The notes beneath the pieces are model-generated. The model made no database searches. It had not been told where the DNA came from and saw only the letters and a program-made list of their open reading frames with translations. The translations under genes were made by a program, and so were the position numbers. From Pohlia nutans (taxonomy: Eukaryota > Streptophyta > Bryopsida > Bryales > Mniaceae), in assembly GCA_022496805.1 (NCBI GenBank), contig CM040093.1, positions 5,706,501 through 5,770,500 of the forward strand: a stretch of DNA of 64,000 nucleotides, given 5' to 3'. Positions 35,812-46,770 of this stretch are shown here, piece by piece (the first letter of the stretch is position 1; the number at the start of each line of letters is the position of its first letter).

Positions 35812-36453
35812 GAGCATGCCCAACAACAGGTGCTTTGAGGGACCAACGCCAGGATTTGGTTTAGTCAAATGCACTTGCTCTGAAGTCCGCCCCAACAACA
35901 ACCCACTTATCCTTTGAAAGGCCCTTGGGGTCCCTCTCTACAATCCATATTTAGCCATATAATTGTTCAATTGTGGTTTAGTATATGAATTCTAATATAT
36001 TTTTATATACATATTATCATGATCATTAATTTACTGTGTATTGAAGAGTGTTTGGTCATTGTTATTTCGATCAAATACCGTCGAATGCAGAATATACTAT
36101 ATAGCTGCAGAGACATTTGGGCCGTTCAAGGGTTAACGCCAAGAAATGGTATTTGGGGCCAAGTCTGAGTTGTCCGTGCCATCTACAAAAGCTTTGGTGC
36201 AAACAATTTACTCACACCAAGCAAGAATCTTTGCTCAATCAATAATTAAATATTAGACTTGAAGACTAGTCACTAGCGCATGCTTCAAAGCAATTAAGTT
36301 CTTTTTCATAAAATCTCCTTTTAAAGAGTTTCCTTGGTGTTTGCACAAGAAATGTTGTTGGGCTACTTCTTGTTTAACATTCCTCTAAGTTAAAAATGGC
36401 CCTCAAATTAATGCTTGGTGGACATATTTGGTCTCAAGTTGTTGGGCTTATTC
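35812..36453. mobile_element. Harbinger-like MITE with TTA duplication, interrupted
   Basis: Ends GAGCATGCCCAACAAC and GTTGTTGGGCTTATTC are inverted. TTA lies on both sides (35809-35811, 36454-36456). A 230-bp family G TTAA element (35907-36136) sits inside, leaving 412 bp of its own sequence. Confidence 0.65.
35907..36136 (+). mobile_element. TTAA-bounded MITE, family G copy 2, nested
   Basis: A 230-bp homologue of 25896-26128. Its left target is TTAT and its right is TTAA, so one target copy has mutated. It is nested in a Harbinger-like MITE. Confidence 0.7.
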
Positions 36454-36657
36454 TTAGACACTAAATGACAATTTTAGTGTAGTTCAATGAAGTTACTTTA
36501 TTATTCAATGGTCAAATCAATGTTACTAGAATGTATACTTAACTTTTTTTTATAGAAATAGAAGTGAAATTTTGATTGCAATCATAACATTCAATAGCCT
36601 ACATGCTCTATGCCTTTCGTTCATGCATCGTCTTGGGACTCCACTTGTCCACTTAGC

Positions 36658-36821
36658 TAAACGAAAATCACCATATATTGTGGCCCACGGTATTTATGAG
36701 ACTGATAATTATTTTTTCAAAATATTGTGGTAAGATTCATCCAAGTTGGATGAAAAATTGTCCAAATGGATGGATATACCCACGTCATTCACCGCCCACA
36801 TTATATAGTGATTTTGGTGTA
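36658..36821. mobile_element. Mariner-like MITE at TA
   Basis: A 164-bp element with ends close to CGAAAATCACCATATATTGT and TATAGTGATTTTGGTG at TA. Same family as 12791 and 14524, in reverse orientation. Confidence 0.75.
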
Positions 36822-36955
36822 CTGGTTTGGTCATGTTGGGTGTGGAATATGTTGCACCATCTATTTTGGGGTAAGGCATAACCACTTACGTCAAGCTATG
36901 GAAAGTTATGATGGCTTTCATTCAAAAGTGACATTGCAAAAATGAGTTCGTAAAT

Positions 36956-37525
36956 TTAATCCCTAAAGAACCAACCGTCCATTTTTTGGACGATATACAA
37001 ATTTCATCCACGTTTTCTCATCCACGTCTATTCATTTGTCATGCACTTTTTGCAAGGTTCTCTGGCAAGATAGCTTTATGCGTGTATGATCCGCTTAGAA
37101 AGGGGATGATTTGTGAAATTTTTATGCCTCTTTCATGTTGAAGAGATTTACCAAAAATTTCAAAGATATTAGTCTAAATGTGCTCTTGAAAAAACAAACT
37201 CATAAACTTAAGCAACCAAAAAATCTCCAAAATCACTACACTTAGAGTATTACATTTCAACCCATTACAACAAATTTCATCTACACATTTTTAATATCTT
37301 ATTTGTAATCGAATTACAAAATACTTTTGAATTTCAATTTTCAAATTTTATACAAAAATATTGATGATAGCAATCGCATACCTAACCGTATAGATAGAAT
37401 CTAAAATTTATAATGTCCAACTTTTATTCACACATCAAGTTCAAAATATCCCTCTTGGTTCATTTCATAATGTATCTTTGCAAAACTGCCGAATTTCAAG
37501 AGGAATGAGGATGTTTAGGGGTTAA
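36956..37525 (+). mobile_element. TTAA-bounded MITE, family A copy 6
   Basis: A 570-bp family A element with ends TTAATCCCTAAAGAACC and GATGTTTAGGGGTTAA. Confidence 0.8.
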
Positions 37526-37540
37526 ACACCATTGATTTCA

Positions 37541-38398
37541 CCAACCCCTAAACGTCCTCACCCCTCTCCAAGTTGGGCAGTTTTGCAAAGATGCAATATA
37601 AAATGCAACTAAAAGGGATATTTTGAACTTGATATTTGAATAAAAAGTTGTACATTATGAATTTTTGATTTTATTCATACGATTAGATCTATGATTGTTG
37701 TCACCAATATTTTTGTATAAAATTTGAAACTTAAAATTCAAAATTCTTTAGTAATTTGATTACGAATAAGACATTGACAATTTGTACATGCAATTTGTTG
37801 TGATTGGTTGAAATTTAATACTCTAAGTGTAGTGATTTTTGGAGATTTTTTGGTTGCTTAATTGAATGAGTTGGCTTTTTTAAGAAGACTTTTACACTGA
37901 AATCTTCAAAATTTTGGATGAATCACTACAACACATTAGAAAGAAAGTCGGCCTTGGGAGGGCTGCTCTAGCAGTGGCCCAACTGCCTTTGGAAGGCCCG
38001 AGATTTTCTCAAACCCGACCCAAAAGGGCAAGTGGGTGAATAGAGCGGGAACAATGACATCAACATTCCATTGTAGTACTAGCGCAAGCGGGAAATGTGT
38101 TCCCTCCTTTTTCGCCGTTTCTACGGCATTCAAGCTGCAGTGCCCTCTTGCATCAACTGATGTGCGTTCAGTACGATCTCTATCTCGTTGGCAGTGCGAT
38201 CAATCGTTGGCAGAGTGAAATGAGGCATATTTTTTCACAAATCATCTCTTTTTCAATCGGATCACACATGCTTGAAGCTAGTTTCCCATAAAATATAAGG
38301 TAAAAATCCACATTGCAAAAAGTCAATGACGGATGAGAAAACTGTGTTTGCTTCTGTACATCATTCATTTTCTGGACGGTTGGACGTTTAGGGATTAA
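37541..38398 (-). mobile_element. TTAA-type MITE, family A copy 7, reverse, with foreign insert
   Basis: A family A element in reverse, starting CCAACCCCTAAACGTCC (target changed from TTAA to CCAA) and ending GGACGTTTAGGGATTAA. It is 858 bp instead of about 575 because about 285 bp of unrelated GC-richer sequence sits in it (37933-38217). Confidence 0.8.
37933..38217. other. Foreign GC-rich insert inside a family A element
   Basis: Other family A copies read ACTACAACATGAAATGAGGC continuously here. In this copy about 285 bp intervene between ACTACAACA and TGAAATGAGG, with no target duplication and no inverted ends. The insert is visibly richer in G and C than its host and has a 65-codon minus-strand frame (37936-38133) that I do not recognise. 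It may be a captured gene fragment or filler DNA from break repair. Confidence 0.7.
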
Positions 38399-38401
38399 CC
38401 C

Positions 38402-38731
38402 TTAACCCCTAAACGTACCGATCCTTTGAACACAAGTAGATGTTAGCCTCAAAAATAGATATTAGCATGACTCAGATGTACATTAGGTGTACATGAGAAG
38501 ATCATTGCATGCATGAAATCTATCCAACAAATTTGACATACTTGCATTTGGAGGCCTCTTCAATATGATCAACATCTCCCCTTCACAAGAGATCTACTCT
38601 AATTGGTAGAGAATTTAGTACGGTTGCAAAGGTGACTTGGATGAAAGTCATCCGAGATTGTATGAGAAAGTTACAAGGCTTTGAATCCGTTCGTGATTCA
38701 GTTTTTGGACGCTGGGACGTTTAGGGGTTAA
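38402..38731 (+). mobile_element. Short TTAA-bounded MITE, family C-like copy 3
   Basis: A 330-bp element with ends TTAACCCCTAAACGTACC and GGGACGTTTAGGGGTTAA. An inverted-orientation copy of exactly the same length lies at 40019-40348. It shares its right TTAA with the next element. Confidence 0.8.
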
Positions 38732-39760
38732 AGGGCTGATGGGGATAGTAGATACGTCGGTGTATATTTGACATTTGTTGTAAATAGAAAGTTCCGAATT
38801 GAGACCCTAATAGTTCTTTAAAATCATGTCAACGTGAATTTTAACTTCACTTTTGATTTTAACCCTTTAGTGCCCAGTTGACCACATTATGGTCACTGCA
38901 ACGTCCGACATGGAAATAGCTTAGAATCCGTGAAGAATTGGAACTTTAGTTTTGAAGTTCAAATTTGCCCATTTACGTCACACACCTTCCAGAAAAAGAA
39001 ATTTTCAATTTGGAATTGTACAACTATCAAAATACCTATCAACAAAACGCAAAAATATTGCAAATACTTGAAAATACAGTAAATACTTATAAATACAACA
39101 CATATATTATGTAGTATTTTTTGTGTTTGGAAGTTTGTTATCTTGTTTTATTTTTTTGGATTGTGTTCTCTTCTTCATCTTCCATTAGTGTGTGTAATCC
39201 GATCTTGACTAATGTACCCACTCCTGTCAATTTTCAACGTATAAAATTTTGTCCTAAACCGTATATGGATAAGTCACTTTCACTTGTAAAATTCACAATA
39301 ATTATGTATGAGTCTATTCTTGATATGAAAGATTGCAACGGAGAGGTGTTGACATAAGGCATTGCTGAACTTCTTTATTTTCATTTTTGAATATTTAACC
39401 CAAATTCTATTTAACTTTGAAGTCACACACCCCCCAAAATCTCATTTTTGAGCGTGCATTACACAGTTCAAATACATACTATAATCTTCCAATCCCACCA
39501 TTGGATGATTCTCAAATTTTAATAAAATGTGTGCTCTCCACTTGAGAATAGAAACATACGGCTACTTTCTAATTTAATCCATTCTATTTCTGGTAGTCTC
39601 AATCACAGTGGAAAAATCCACTGAAATCCAGTGCTCCCAGCTACAGTACCTTGGGCACTAAAGATTTAAACCCATAGGAGGTGTGGAACCATGCCAAATA
39701 CAATGGAATATTATTATATAATACTGGTTCGAAAGGGCTCTCTGCACCTTTAAGGGTTGA
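38728..39760 (+). mobile_element. TTAA-bounded MITE, family D copy 2, interrupted
   Basis: Homologous to the 225-bp element at 7454-7678 (opposite strand). It is split by an 811-bp family E element at 38859-39669. Without the insert it is 226 bp. Its right target is TTGA. Confidence 0.8.
38859..39669 (+). mobile_element. TTAA-bounded MITE, family E copy 2, nested
   Basis: An 811-bp element with ends TTAACCCTTTAGTGCCCAG and TTGGGCACTAAAGATTTAA. It is inserted in family D so that TTAA is doubled. The uninterrupted family D copy has a single TTAA between GATC and ACCCATAGGAGG. Confidence 0.85.
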
Positions 39761-40018
39761 ATAAAGCGAGGAATTGAAGGTTGTATACGTGATACTTCTA
39801 TTCAGTTCACCGGCCTTAATTTTGTCAAAATGTAACTACCAACAAACTCGTTTTCAACAGTTAATATTCAGCACTCAACAGTGTGCGTTGGAGTGTCGGT
39901 AAAATGATTGTCTTATCAAAATTGATCAGCATTAATGGTAAATGCCACCTGATTCTTTTAAAGATTTTTTTTGCATGCCACCTGATTGATGCACAATTCC
40001 CAGGGCAAGGATTCATAC

Positions 40019-40348
40019 TTAACCCCTAAACGTCCCAGCGTCCAGAAACTGGATCGTGAACAGATTCAAAGCTTTTTAACTTTTTCATACAATCTTGGAT
40101 GACTTTCATCCAAGTCACCTTTGCAAGCTTATTAAATTCTTTACCAATTAAAGTAAATCTCTTGTGATGGGGAGATGTTGATAATATTAGAGAGGCCTCC
40201 AAATGGAAGTCCGTCAAATTTGTTGGGTAGATTTTACGCTTGCAATGGTCCTCTCATGTACACATTATGTACATCTAAGCCATGCTAATATCTATTTTTG
40301 AGGCTAGCATCTACTTGTGTTCAAAGGGTCGGTACGTTTAGGGGTTAA
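40019..40348 (-). mobile_element. Short TTAA-bounded MITE, family C-like copy 4
   Basis: A 330-bp element, the reverse of 38402-38731: starts TTAACCCCTAAACGTCCC and ends GGTACGTTTAGGGGTTAA. Confidence 0.8.
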
Positions 40349-40372
40349 GTTATTCAAATCCTAGTGTGTGTG

Positions 40373-40440
40373 TGAATTTCTCTAAATCCCCCGGTCGTTA
40401 ATGCAAGAGGACAAAAACTGCCCCCTATTTTGAACATGTA
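40373..40440. mobile_element. Truncated C-run MITE, family J copy 3
   Basis: About 68 bp nearly identical to the left end of the element at 20523, cut off after GAACATGTA, where a different element begins. Confidence 0.65.
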
Positions 40441-40442
40441 AT

Positions 40443-40680
40443 TTGAAAAATAGAAATTATACTAATTATCCCATTTAGTGAGGCGGGGTTTATGGCACTT
40501 GTGGGAAATTAGTGAAGGTGATACTAAATATCATTTTGATGTAAAATTAGCATGATATGAAGATTTCAGTAACTTAATAAAAAATTCTGCCCTCACTAGT
40601 TTTGAGATTTGGTAAAATAGTGCGTGCTCCGGGAATTGGTACCACGCGCACTAAATGGGATAATTAGTGTAATATTTCCC
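40443..40680. mobile_element. Unclassified MITE with long inverted ends
   Basis: About 238 bp with arms of roughly 30 bp: ATACTAATTATCCCATTTAG at the left and CTAAATGGGATAATTAGTGT at the right. It abuts the truncated family J end, so it may have inserted there. No target duplication is clear. Confidence 0.6.
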
Positions 40681-41509
40681 TACTTTTAACCCCTAAATGC
40701 CTAGAGGTTTTGGGCAATACCTAAATGTATTATAAAATGAGGCTTCTTTAACTTTTTTGAATTTCAATTCTAAAAGAGCATATTGTTAGACATCCTTATT
40801 GGAAGACATCCATATGGTTGAATTTGAAATAAAATTCCTAATTATTTTTCAAATGACTTCAGAAGAAAAAACTTTGAAAATTCACTAAAATTATCGTTTT
40901 AATGTTCTCATCTTGTAATTCATTATAATTGGTTGAAATCATTATACTTCGACAGTGGTGAAATTTTTCACCAAAGTTTTATTATCGGTTCAATAGAGGT
41001 ATCTTGAGATCTCTTTGTAAGCAATCAAAAGACAATTTTATAGATTGAAATATTGCACATTATCCGAAAGATAATTCAATGTTGTACCTTATGCACTTTT
41101 GGCCAATGATTCCAAAATTCATATGATAATGAGTATTTTTTAAAATTTTCATATAATTAAAACAATAATTTATTTTAAAATCAAATTTAAACATATTTCT
41201 ACACTATTACTTAATCCAACTATATGGATGTCATGGAAAGTCATCATCCATAACCTTCATTAGTATGTTAGTCTCAAAGAATGGTTTAGTATACATTTTA
41301 TACCTTAATATTTTGAATTTTTTTATCCAAGTGGAAGTTCACATGAAGTGGAAGTTCACATGGAATGGAAGGACTTAGTAAATTCAATTTTGATTTTTTT
41401 TTGAATCTGACTCCACATACAAAAGATAACTCTACCTCAAAATTTCATGTAAAAAAAACCACACTGCAAGTATGCTTTCATCTATGAGAAAAGTAGGAGA
41501 ATATTTATA
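40681..41509. other. Gene-free stretch with a lone TTAA terminus
   Basis: TTAACCCCTAAATGCC at 40686 looks like the left end of a family A-like element, but I find no matching right end. Nothing else is recognised. Confidence 0.4.
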
Positions 41510-42555
41510 TTTGAATATTTTAATTTGTATATTATTTAATATTTATATGTATAATATTTAAATATAACCTTCTATATAGATATTATCTGTATTATTTATT
41601 TATATTATCTATAATAAATAATGTTATAGGTTCTATAATTATATATTATTTATAATAATAACTATTAATATAGAACGTATATTAATAATATTTATCTATA
41701 TTTATAGGTTTTATATTTATAGATAATATTTATATTTAATATCTGGATATAAATATTTCCTTCATTCAAATTTTTTTCCCTTCTTTCATTATAATTACCT
41801 ACTCTCGTATTTTTATCCTTCATTCAATATTTTCTTCCTTCTTTCATTATAATTACCTACTCTCGTATATTTTTCCTTCATTTAGTATTTTTTTCCTTCT
41901 TTCATTATAATTACCTACTCTCGTATTTTTTTTCCTTCATTCAATATTTTTTTCCTTCTTTCATCATAATTACCTACTCTCGGATTTTTTCCCTTCATTC
42001 AGTATTTTTTTCCTCCCTTCCTATTTTTGTTCTAATTTCACATTGTCCTTCTTTCTATTTTTTCCTTTCTTTTATTATTTTTCCCTTCTTACGTATCTTT
42101 TTCGTCTTTCAATATATTTACCTCCTCCATTATTTTTTACCTCCCTTCCTATTTTTGTTATTATTTCACTCCTTTATTCTTCTTTTATTTTTCCCCTTCT
42201 TACTTATCTTTTCCGTCTTTCAATATATTTACATCCTCCATTATTTTTTTCCTCCCTTCCTAATTTTGTTATTATTTCACTCCTTTATCCTTCTTTTATT
42301 TTTTCCCTTCTTACTTATCTTTTCCGTCTTTCAATATATTTACCTCCTCCATTATATTTTTCCTCCTTTCCTATTTTTGTTCTTATTTCACTTTTATCCT
42401 TCTTTCAATTTTTCCCTTCATACTTATCTTTTCCTCCTTTCAATATATTTTCCCCTTCCATTTTGTTTCCTCCCTTCCTATCTTTGTTCTTATTTCACTC
42501 CTTCATCCTTCCTTCTAATTTTTCCTTCTTTTATTATTTTTACCTTCTTACTATC
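41510..42555 (+). repeat. AT palindromes and pyrimidine-rich minisatellites
   Basis: About 41510-41755 is an alternating TATTTATAT-rich tract. About 41764-42010 holds four units of roughly 60 bp sharing ATTATAATTACCTACTCTCG. About 42012-42550 holds about four units of roughly 110-120 bp sharing CTTTCAATATATTTACCTCC and CTCCCTTCCTATTTTTGTT. The plus strand is almost all C and T. The 178- and 137-codon frames here (42043-42579) are repeat artefacts rich in F, S, L and I, not genes. Confidence 0.9.
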
Positions 42556-43049
42556 CAAAAGTTCATAACAAATTCATAGTTTTTCAAATAAAAGAAAATT
42601 GATTTGTTCTCCCCATTCCTCACATTCATTTCTATGTAAATTTTTAAAATGAATTTTCAACAATGCAATTAGGGCAAACAAGTCGTTTTGCCTACCATAG
42701 GTGGTTGTCCCATACTCTTACATGAAGGTCAGATTTGGTACAAATTATGTCATTTTCGTAAAATAGGGCCACATGTCAATTTGTGAATGGTCTAAGGTGA
42801 CGCGGACACTAGTGGAATCTGACGTGGAAACTCAAGATTTGGCACTCAGTGCTGGATCAAGTCTTTTAATATGTTATGCAAGTTTTGTCTTGCCGTTACT
42901 GACGATACTTTACTGACGAGTTTTCGTTCATCCTGAGAGCTGATCCTCTGTTCATCCACGTTGCCCTAGAAACGGACCTCCTCATCGGCCATCGCTACTC
43001 TCACCACTGCGCTCCTCTACCCTCCCGCCGTCGCGCCCTCCGCCATAGC

Positions 43050-43238
43050 ATGGTAAGCTCACTCTTGCTTAGTGCGTGCTTGTGTTTTGCTATATATTGT
43101 TATTTTTTAAGGTATGAATCAAATGTATTGTGGATATGCCCTAACCTGTAAGAGATTTCAAATCAGGACTACCACCTATGTGATGAAGATTTCAATGAGG
43201 ACCCTGCCGACATGATGAAAGAATTACTAGAAGACTAA
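43050..43238 (+). other. Possible split 24-codon ORF across an intron
   Basis: A GC-rich patch ends CATAGCATG|GTAAGC, placing an ATG exactly at a splice donor (ATG 43050-43052). The next acceptor (ATTTCAAATCAG, ending 43166) opens an exon (43167-43238) that reads in frame from that ATG for 23 more codons to TAA and is rich in D and E (ends MMKELLED). It could be the remnant of a gene's first exons, an upstream ORF of the unit that follows, or chance. I do not recognise the peptide. Confidence 0.3.
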
Positions 43239-44021
43239 ACTATTTCCTATTATTGCCATCAATATCAAATTCAAATTCAACATAGATTTGTTGGTCTGCG
43301 TTGATATTCCAGTCCAACCTAAAACTTCAGATGATGGCATCTTCAAGTTCGTGTCATATTAGGGTATTCATGTGTGATTAGGGTTAGTTGGTAGTTTTCC
43401 GCATGTTGATTCATGATTTGTTTCGAAGAGCGAGTTTGCGGATTGAGTCGCGGGGACACTTTACTAATTTTTGCCAGTGTAATTGCTGCATCGGCGATCA
43501 CAATATGTGCTGATCAGCTGCGATCGTATTTTGTAAAATTTCAGATTCTTAAAGTGTGACGCTGCTTCGGTGTTCAGACTGGCGATCGAAGCAGGAGTTC
43601 ATCTGATCGGAGCTCGCGTTAAAGTATTTAGGTCCTGCTGGAGGACGCGCTGAGGTAACCAGTACGTCCTTAAGAAAATCTTGGTAAATAGAGACTCTTT
43701 GCTCTTTTTGTTGTGGAATCATCCTATGTTAGTTGCTAGGGTTTGGAGCTCTGCTAATTCTGTTGGAGCTTTGCTGAATGACAGACAAAAATGGGGGAGA
43801 AGAACAAACAAAAGATAAAGGGGGCTGGAGGGGGCTTTAGCAGTGGACGCGGTGGTGGTGGTGGTGGCAGGGTTTCTAGGGCCAATTATCTGGAGGTTGT
43901 GTATGGGGAGCTGAAGAGGGCGGAGTGGGTATGTTCCAACAACTCGATTCCGGAGGATTGGCTGCCTCGTTGCGTGCGAGACTCACACGAAGACTGGCGT
44001 TGTCGCGATGCAAATGCGCAT

Positions 44022-45252
44022 ATAGTGTAAAAACTTATAGTATTGTTATTTTGATGAGTTTTAAGATATCTCATTTAAAGAAGAAATGAATAGGGAATAT
44101 TTGAGAAAGATTATGAATTGATTCATAATCTCTACAAGGTTTTAATTGCCTTGTGTTTTGACTAATAAGAGTCAAACTTTACATTTATCTTCTTAGAATG
44201 AGTTTTGATATTTAATTTGAGTTTTGATAGTTGTTGAAAAGAAAGGTGAAGATTGTTTTACCTTTCTTTTAGTTTTTTGTGAGTTTATCATTAAAATAAG
44301 CGAATGGATAGAGGTATGGGAGACTTTTGGGTCACCCAATTAGTTTTAGGGTGCCCATGTGGCTAGGTATGGGCTGATGTGTTCCCCCTTGTGGCTTGAT
44401 AAGGGGGGCCTTCTTCTCCCGAACCTCATTCTTCTTGTGTTCATGTTTTAGTTTTTTAGTTTTGTGCCGTGTGTTTGAGGACAAGTGACTTACTGTGTAT
44501 AGCTCGGATTTCAATGAAATTTTGAGAGCACGTTCCTCTTCTTGTTGTGATTCCAATGGTGTGTGGCGCTTGTCATTTGGAGTTAGTATGAGAAAGTTAT
44601 GCCTTGAGAAGTGAAAGAGGGTTTAGTGCCGTCGAAATTCAAAGGCAGTCGCTTTAAACTCTTGTAGAAATTTGTATAATGATCGATTAGTTTTGAAATT
44701 TTGTGAGCACATGTGTTATGTTGATAGCTTTCTAAAAAGCTATTAAACTCTTGTTTTGGAGTTAGGACGTGAAAGTTATGCTTGTAGAAGTTTGAGGGTG
44801 TGAAACTGCCGCTCAATATAGAAGTTCCATTTTTGACGAAGTATAGAAAACGGACAGTATGATATTTTAAGCTAAGATTTACAGGCAACGTAGATGGTGA
44901 TGTTAGCTTTCTAAAAAATTATGGCATCATGTATTTGGAGCTTTTATGAAGATGATATGCGTCCCGAAGTGGAGAGATGTACAGCTGCCGTGAATATTTG
45001 GAGTCTCAACTTCAGCACGCTATAAATATTGAATGGTAAATCATTTTCTCTTGAAAGTTTTACAGATTGTGTAGCTTTGTGTTAGCTTTCCAGAAAGTTA
45101 TAGCACACTTGATTTGGAGCAAGTATGTGTCTGTGGCATTCATTTGAATGCTGACAGTGTTTTTAAAGGTTTAAGCCTTTACACGGTTTGCTATTTTGCA
45201 AAATAAAACATAGATTTGGGTTTTTAATGGTATAAACAATAAATTACACTAT
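44022..45252 (+). mobile_element. 1.2-kb insertion with ATAGTGTAA ends and CAT duplication
   Basis: Short inverted ends (ATAGTGTAA ... TTACACTAT) are flanked by CAT at 44019-44021 and 45253-45255. Removing it rejoins an open frame on both sides. The interior reads like a plant LTR or leader, with tandem 179-bp units, but ends and duplication length do not fit a standard LTR (5 bp expected). Shares internal motifs (TTAGCTTT(C/T)...AAA, TTTGGAG(C/T)TA) with the insertion at 47921-49224, so the two may be related. Confidence 0.6.
44545..45160 (+). repeat. 179-bp tandem repeats inside the insertion
   Basis: At least three imperfect units are marked by GATAGCTTTCTAAAAAGC (44723), GTTAGCTTTCTAAAAAATT (44902) and GTTAGCTTTCCAGAAAGTT (45081), spaced exactly 179 bp. 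Each is followed by TTTGGAGC/TTTGGAGTTA. Confidence 0.8.
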
Positions 45253-46461
45253 CATATTTCCCCATACCTTGAATTCAAACTAGTTGCAGCTAGAAACCCC
45301 GCGTTTCCCAGAGCAAAACCCTCTCTACCCGACAGCGTCACCACCTTCCTGCACTTGTTCACCCTACGGATCTGAGGGGGTATCTAGTTCCAACGAGCGC
45401 TCAGAGTTTTCGGGACATCGCAGCCGGCAATGGTCTAGTTGTCGTGGAGCTCAGTGCAGATAATGAGAACCTTGGTTTTTCAAGTCCACTTGTTGAGGCA
45501 AACGCAAATATTCTCAGCATGGAGGAAAAAATAGAGAGGATGAGGGCAGAGATTAAGGCAGAGATGGCACAGATGAAGGCAGAGTTTGCCACGGTGATGG
45601 GTGAGAATGAGGCAGAGATCACTGCGTTGAAGGATGAGTTGTGTGAGGAGCGTGAGAAGGGTGAGAGTAAAGACAATAGAATTCATGCCTTGGAGGTGCA
45701 GGTGCGTGAGCTCATTATTCTTTCCGATATAGTGAAGATTAGGGTTGCGTTGACCCTTGCAAGAAGGCGTTGGCGGATGCGGTAGGAAGGGCTAAAGGTG
45801 ACACCTAAACTTGCACAACCTTCATCTTTGGTTTCTCAGTGGAAGAGTGGAATCAAGTGGGAGTCTCGAGGATTCAAGACAAAGACCTCCTTGCGCATGC
45901 AGCATATGATCTTAACACTCCCATTCACAAAATTCCGGCTAAGGACGTGGTAGGCAATATCGCAAAGATGCCTCAGGGACCCAACCGCACCTCATGGGAG
46001 CAGATCTTTTATTTGGCCTTTGGGGAGAAGGTTACAGATTTAGTTTTTGCAGCAGAGGCTGACTATGCATTACAACAACAGTAAAAACTAGACGAGGTCT
46101 AGGTGAGCCTCCAAACATCACTTTTAAAATTTGTGACGTCTATTGAGTTTAGGTATATTCACGTATTTCTGTAGTTTTGAGATCGATTTAGGGTTTGGGA
46201 TGCATAACAATGTTGGCGAGTGAGAAACATTGAGTTCAACGCTGTGTTTCACTTCACCCGATACACATTGCAATGTTGCGTAACTAAGAGAATACGTGGA
46301 AGCGCATACAATAGAGTTCAACGATGTATTCATAGTGACATTGAAGATTGAGAGGGTAACATTTTGCTAATGTGTCCGTGTGCGCTAGAAGGAGAAGGAG
46401 GTTGTTTGGCGGGACATGAAAAGCACTTAGGATTCTGCTCGGACTAGGAGGGAGGCTACAA

Positions 46462-46770
46462 TCTCGTGAGGTGCGCGGCATAGTGAAGACTATTTGTTTT
46501 ATGAGTTGCAGCAGTGTCATTTTGGAGATTGGTGTGGAAGATTCGTTGTTCGAAACATTGTAAAGCAGGGGGGGCATGCAATTGTGATACGTCAGGAAGG
46601 GTTGAAAAAATCTCGCGTGGTGCGGCGGCATAGTGAAGACTTTGTTTTATGAGTTGCAGCAGTGTGGCAGGAAGAGGTGTCATTTTGGGGATAGGTGTGG
46701 AAGATTCGTTGTTCGGAACATTGTAGGACGAGGGGGGCATGCAGTTGTGATACGTCAAGAATGGTTCTCA
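46462..46770 (+). repeat. Direct tandem duplication, about 150-bp units
   Basis: Two units, starting near 46464 and 46612, share GGCATAGTGAAGACT, TTTTATGAGTTGCAGCAGTG and GTGTGGAAGATTCGTTGTTC, then GGGGGGCATGCA(A/G)TTGTGA. The second unit carries an extra GGCAGGAAGAGGT. Frames on both strands mirror the duplication and have no known domain. Confidence 0.8.

Larger units (their letters stand above)
43785..46084 (+). pseudogene. Disrupted gene of unknown function, coiled-coil middle
   Basis: I do not recognise the family. After the acceptor GAATGACAG (ending 43784), an ATG at 43791 opens a frame with a lysine start, a glycine run (residues about 12-27) and an acidic/basic stretch to 44021. A 1231-bp insertion interrupts it there. 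Beyond it the frame resumes (45256 onward), meets a stop near 45372 and continues in another frame as a heptad-rich coiled coil (45490-45715, repeated MRAEIKAEMAQMKAEF-type pattern). A second frame change lies near 45750. A likely intron (donor near 45797, acceptor TTTCTCAG before 45838) leads to a last exon ending CAACAACAG TAA at 46082-46084. A 5' leader exon may end at GAG|GTAACC (43653). The interruption and at least two frame changes argue for a pseudogene. It could be a host gene or a transposon ORF. Confidence 0.5.

Noticed and set aside
40686..40701. Left terminus of a TTAA element (TTAACCCCTAAATGCC)
   Set aside because: No matching right terminus found downstream, so I do not call a complete element.
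42043..42579. Plus-strand ORFs of 178 and 137 codons
   Set aside because: They lie wholly in pyrimidine-rich tandem repeats, overlap in two frames, and consist almost only of F, S, L, I, P and Y. They are open because the repeat lacks stop codons.
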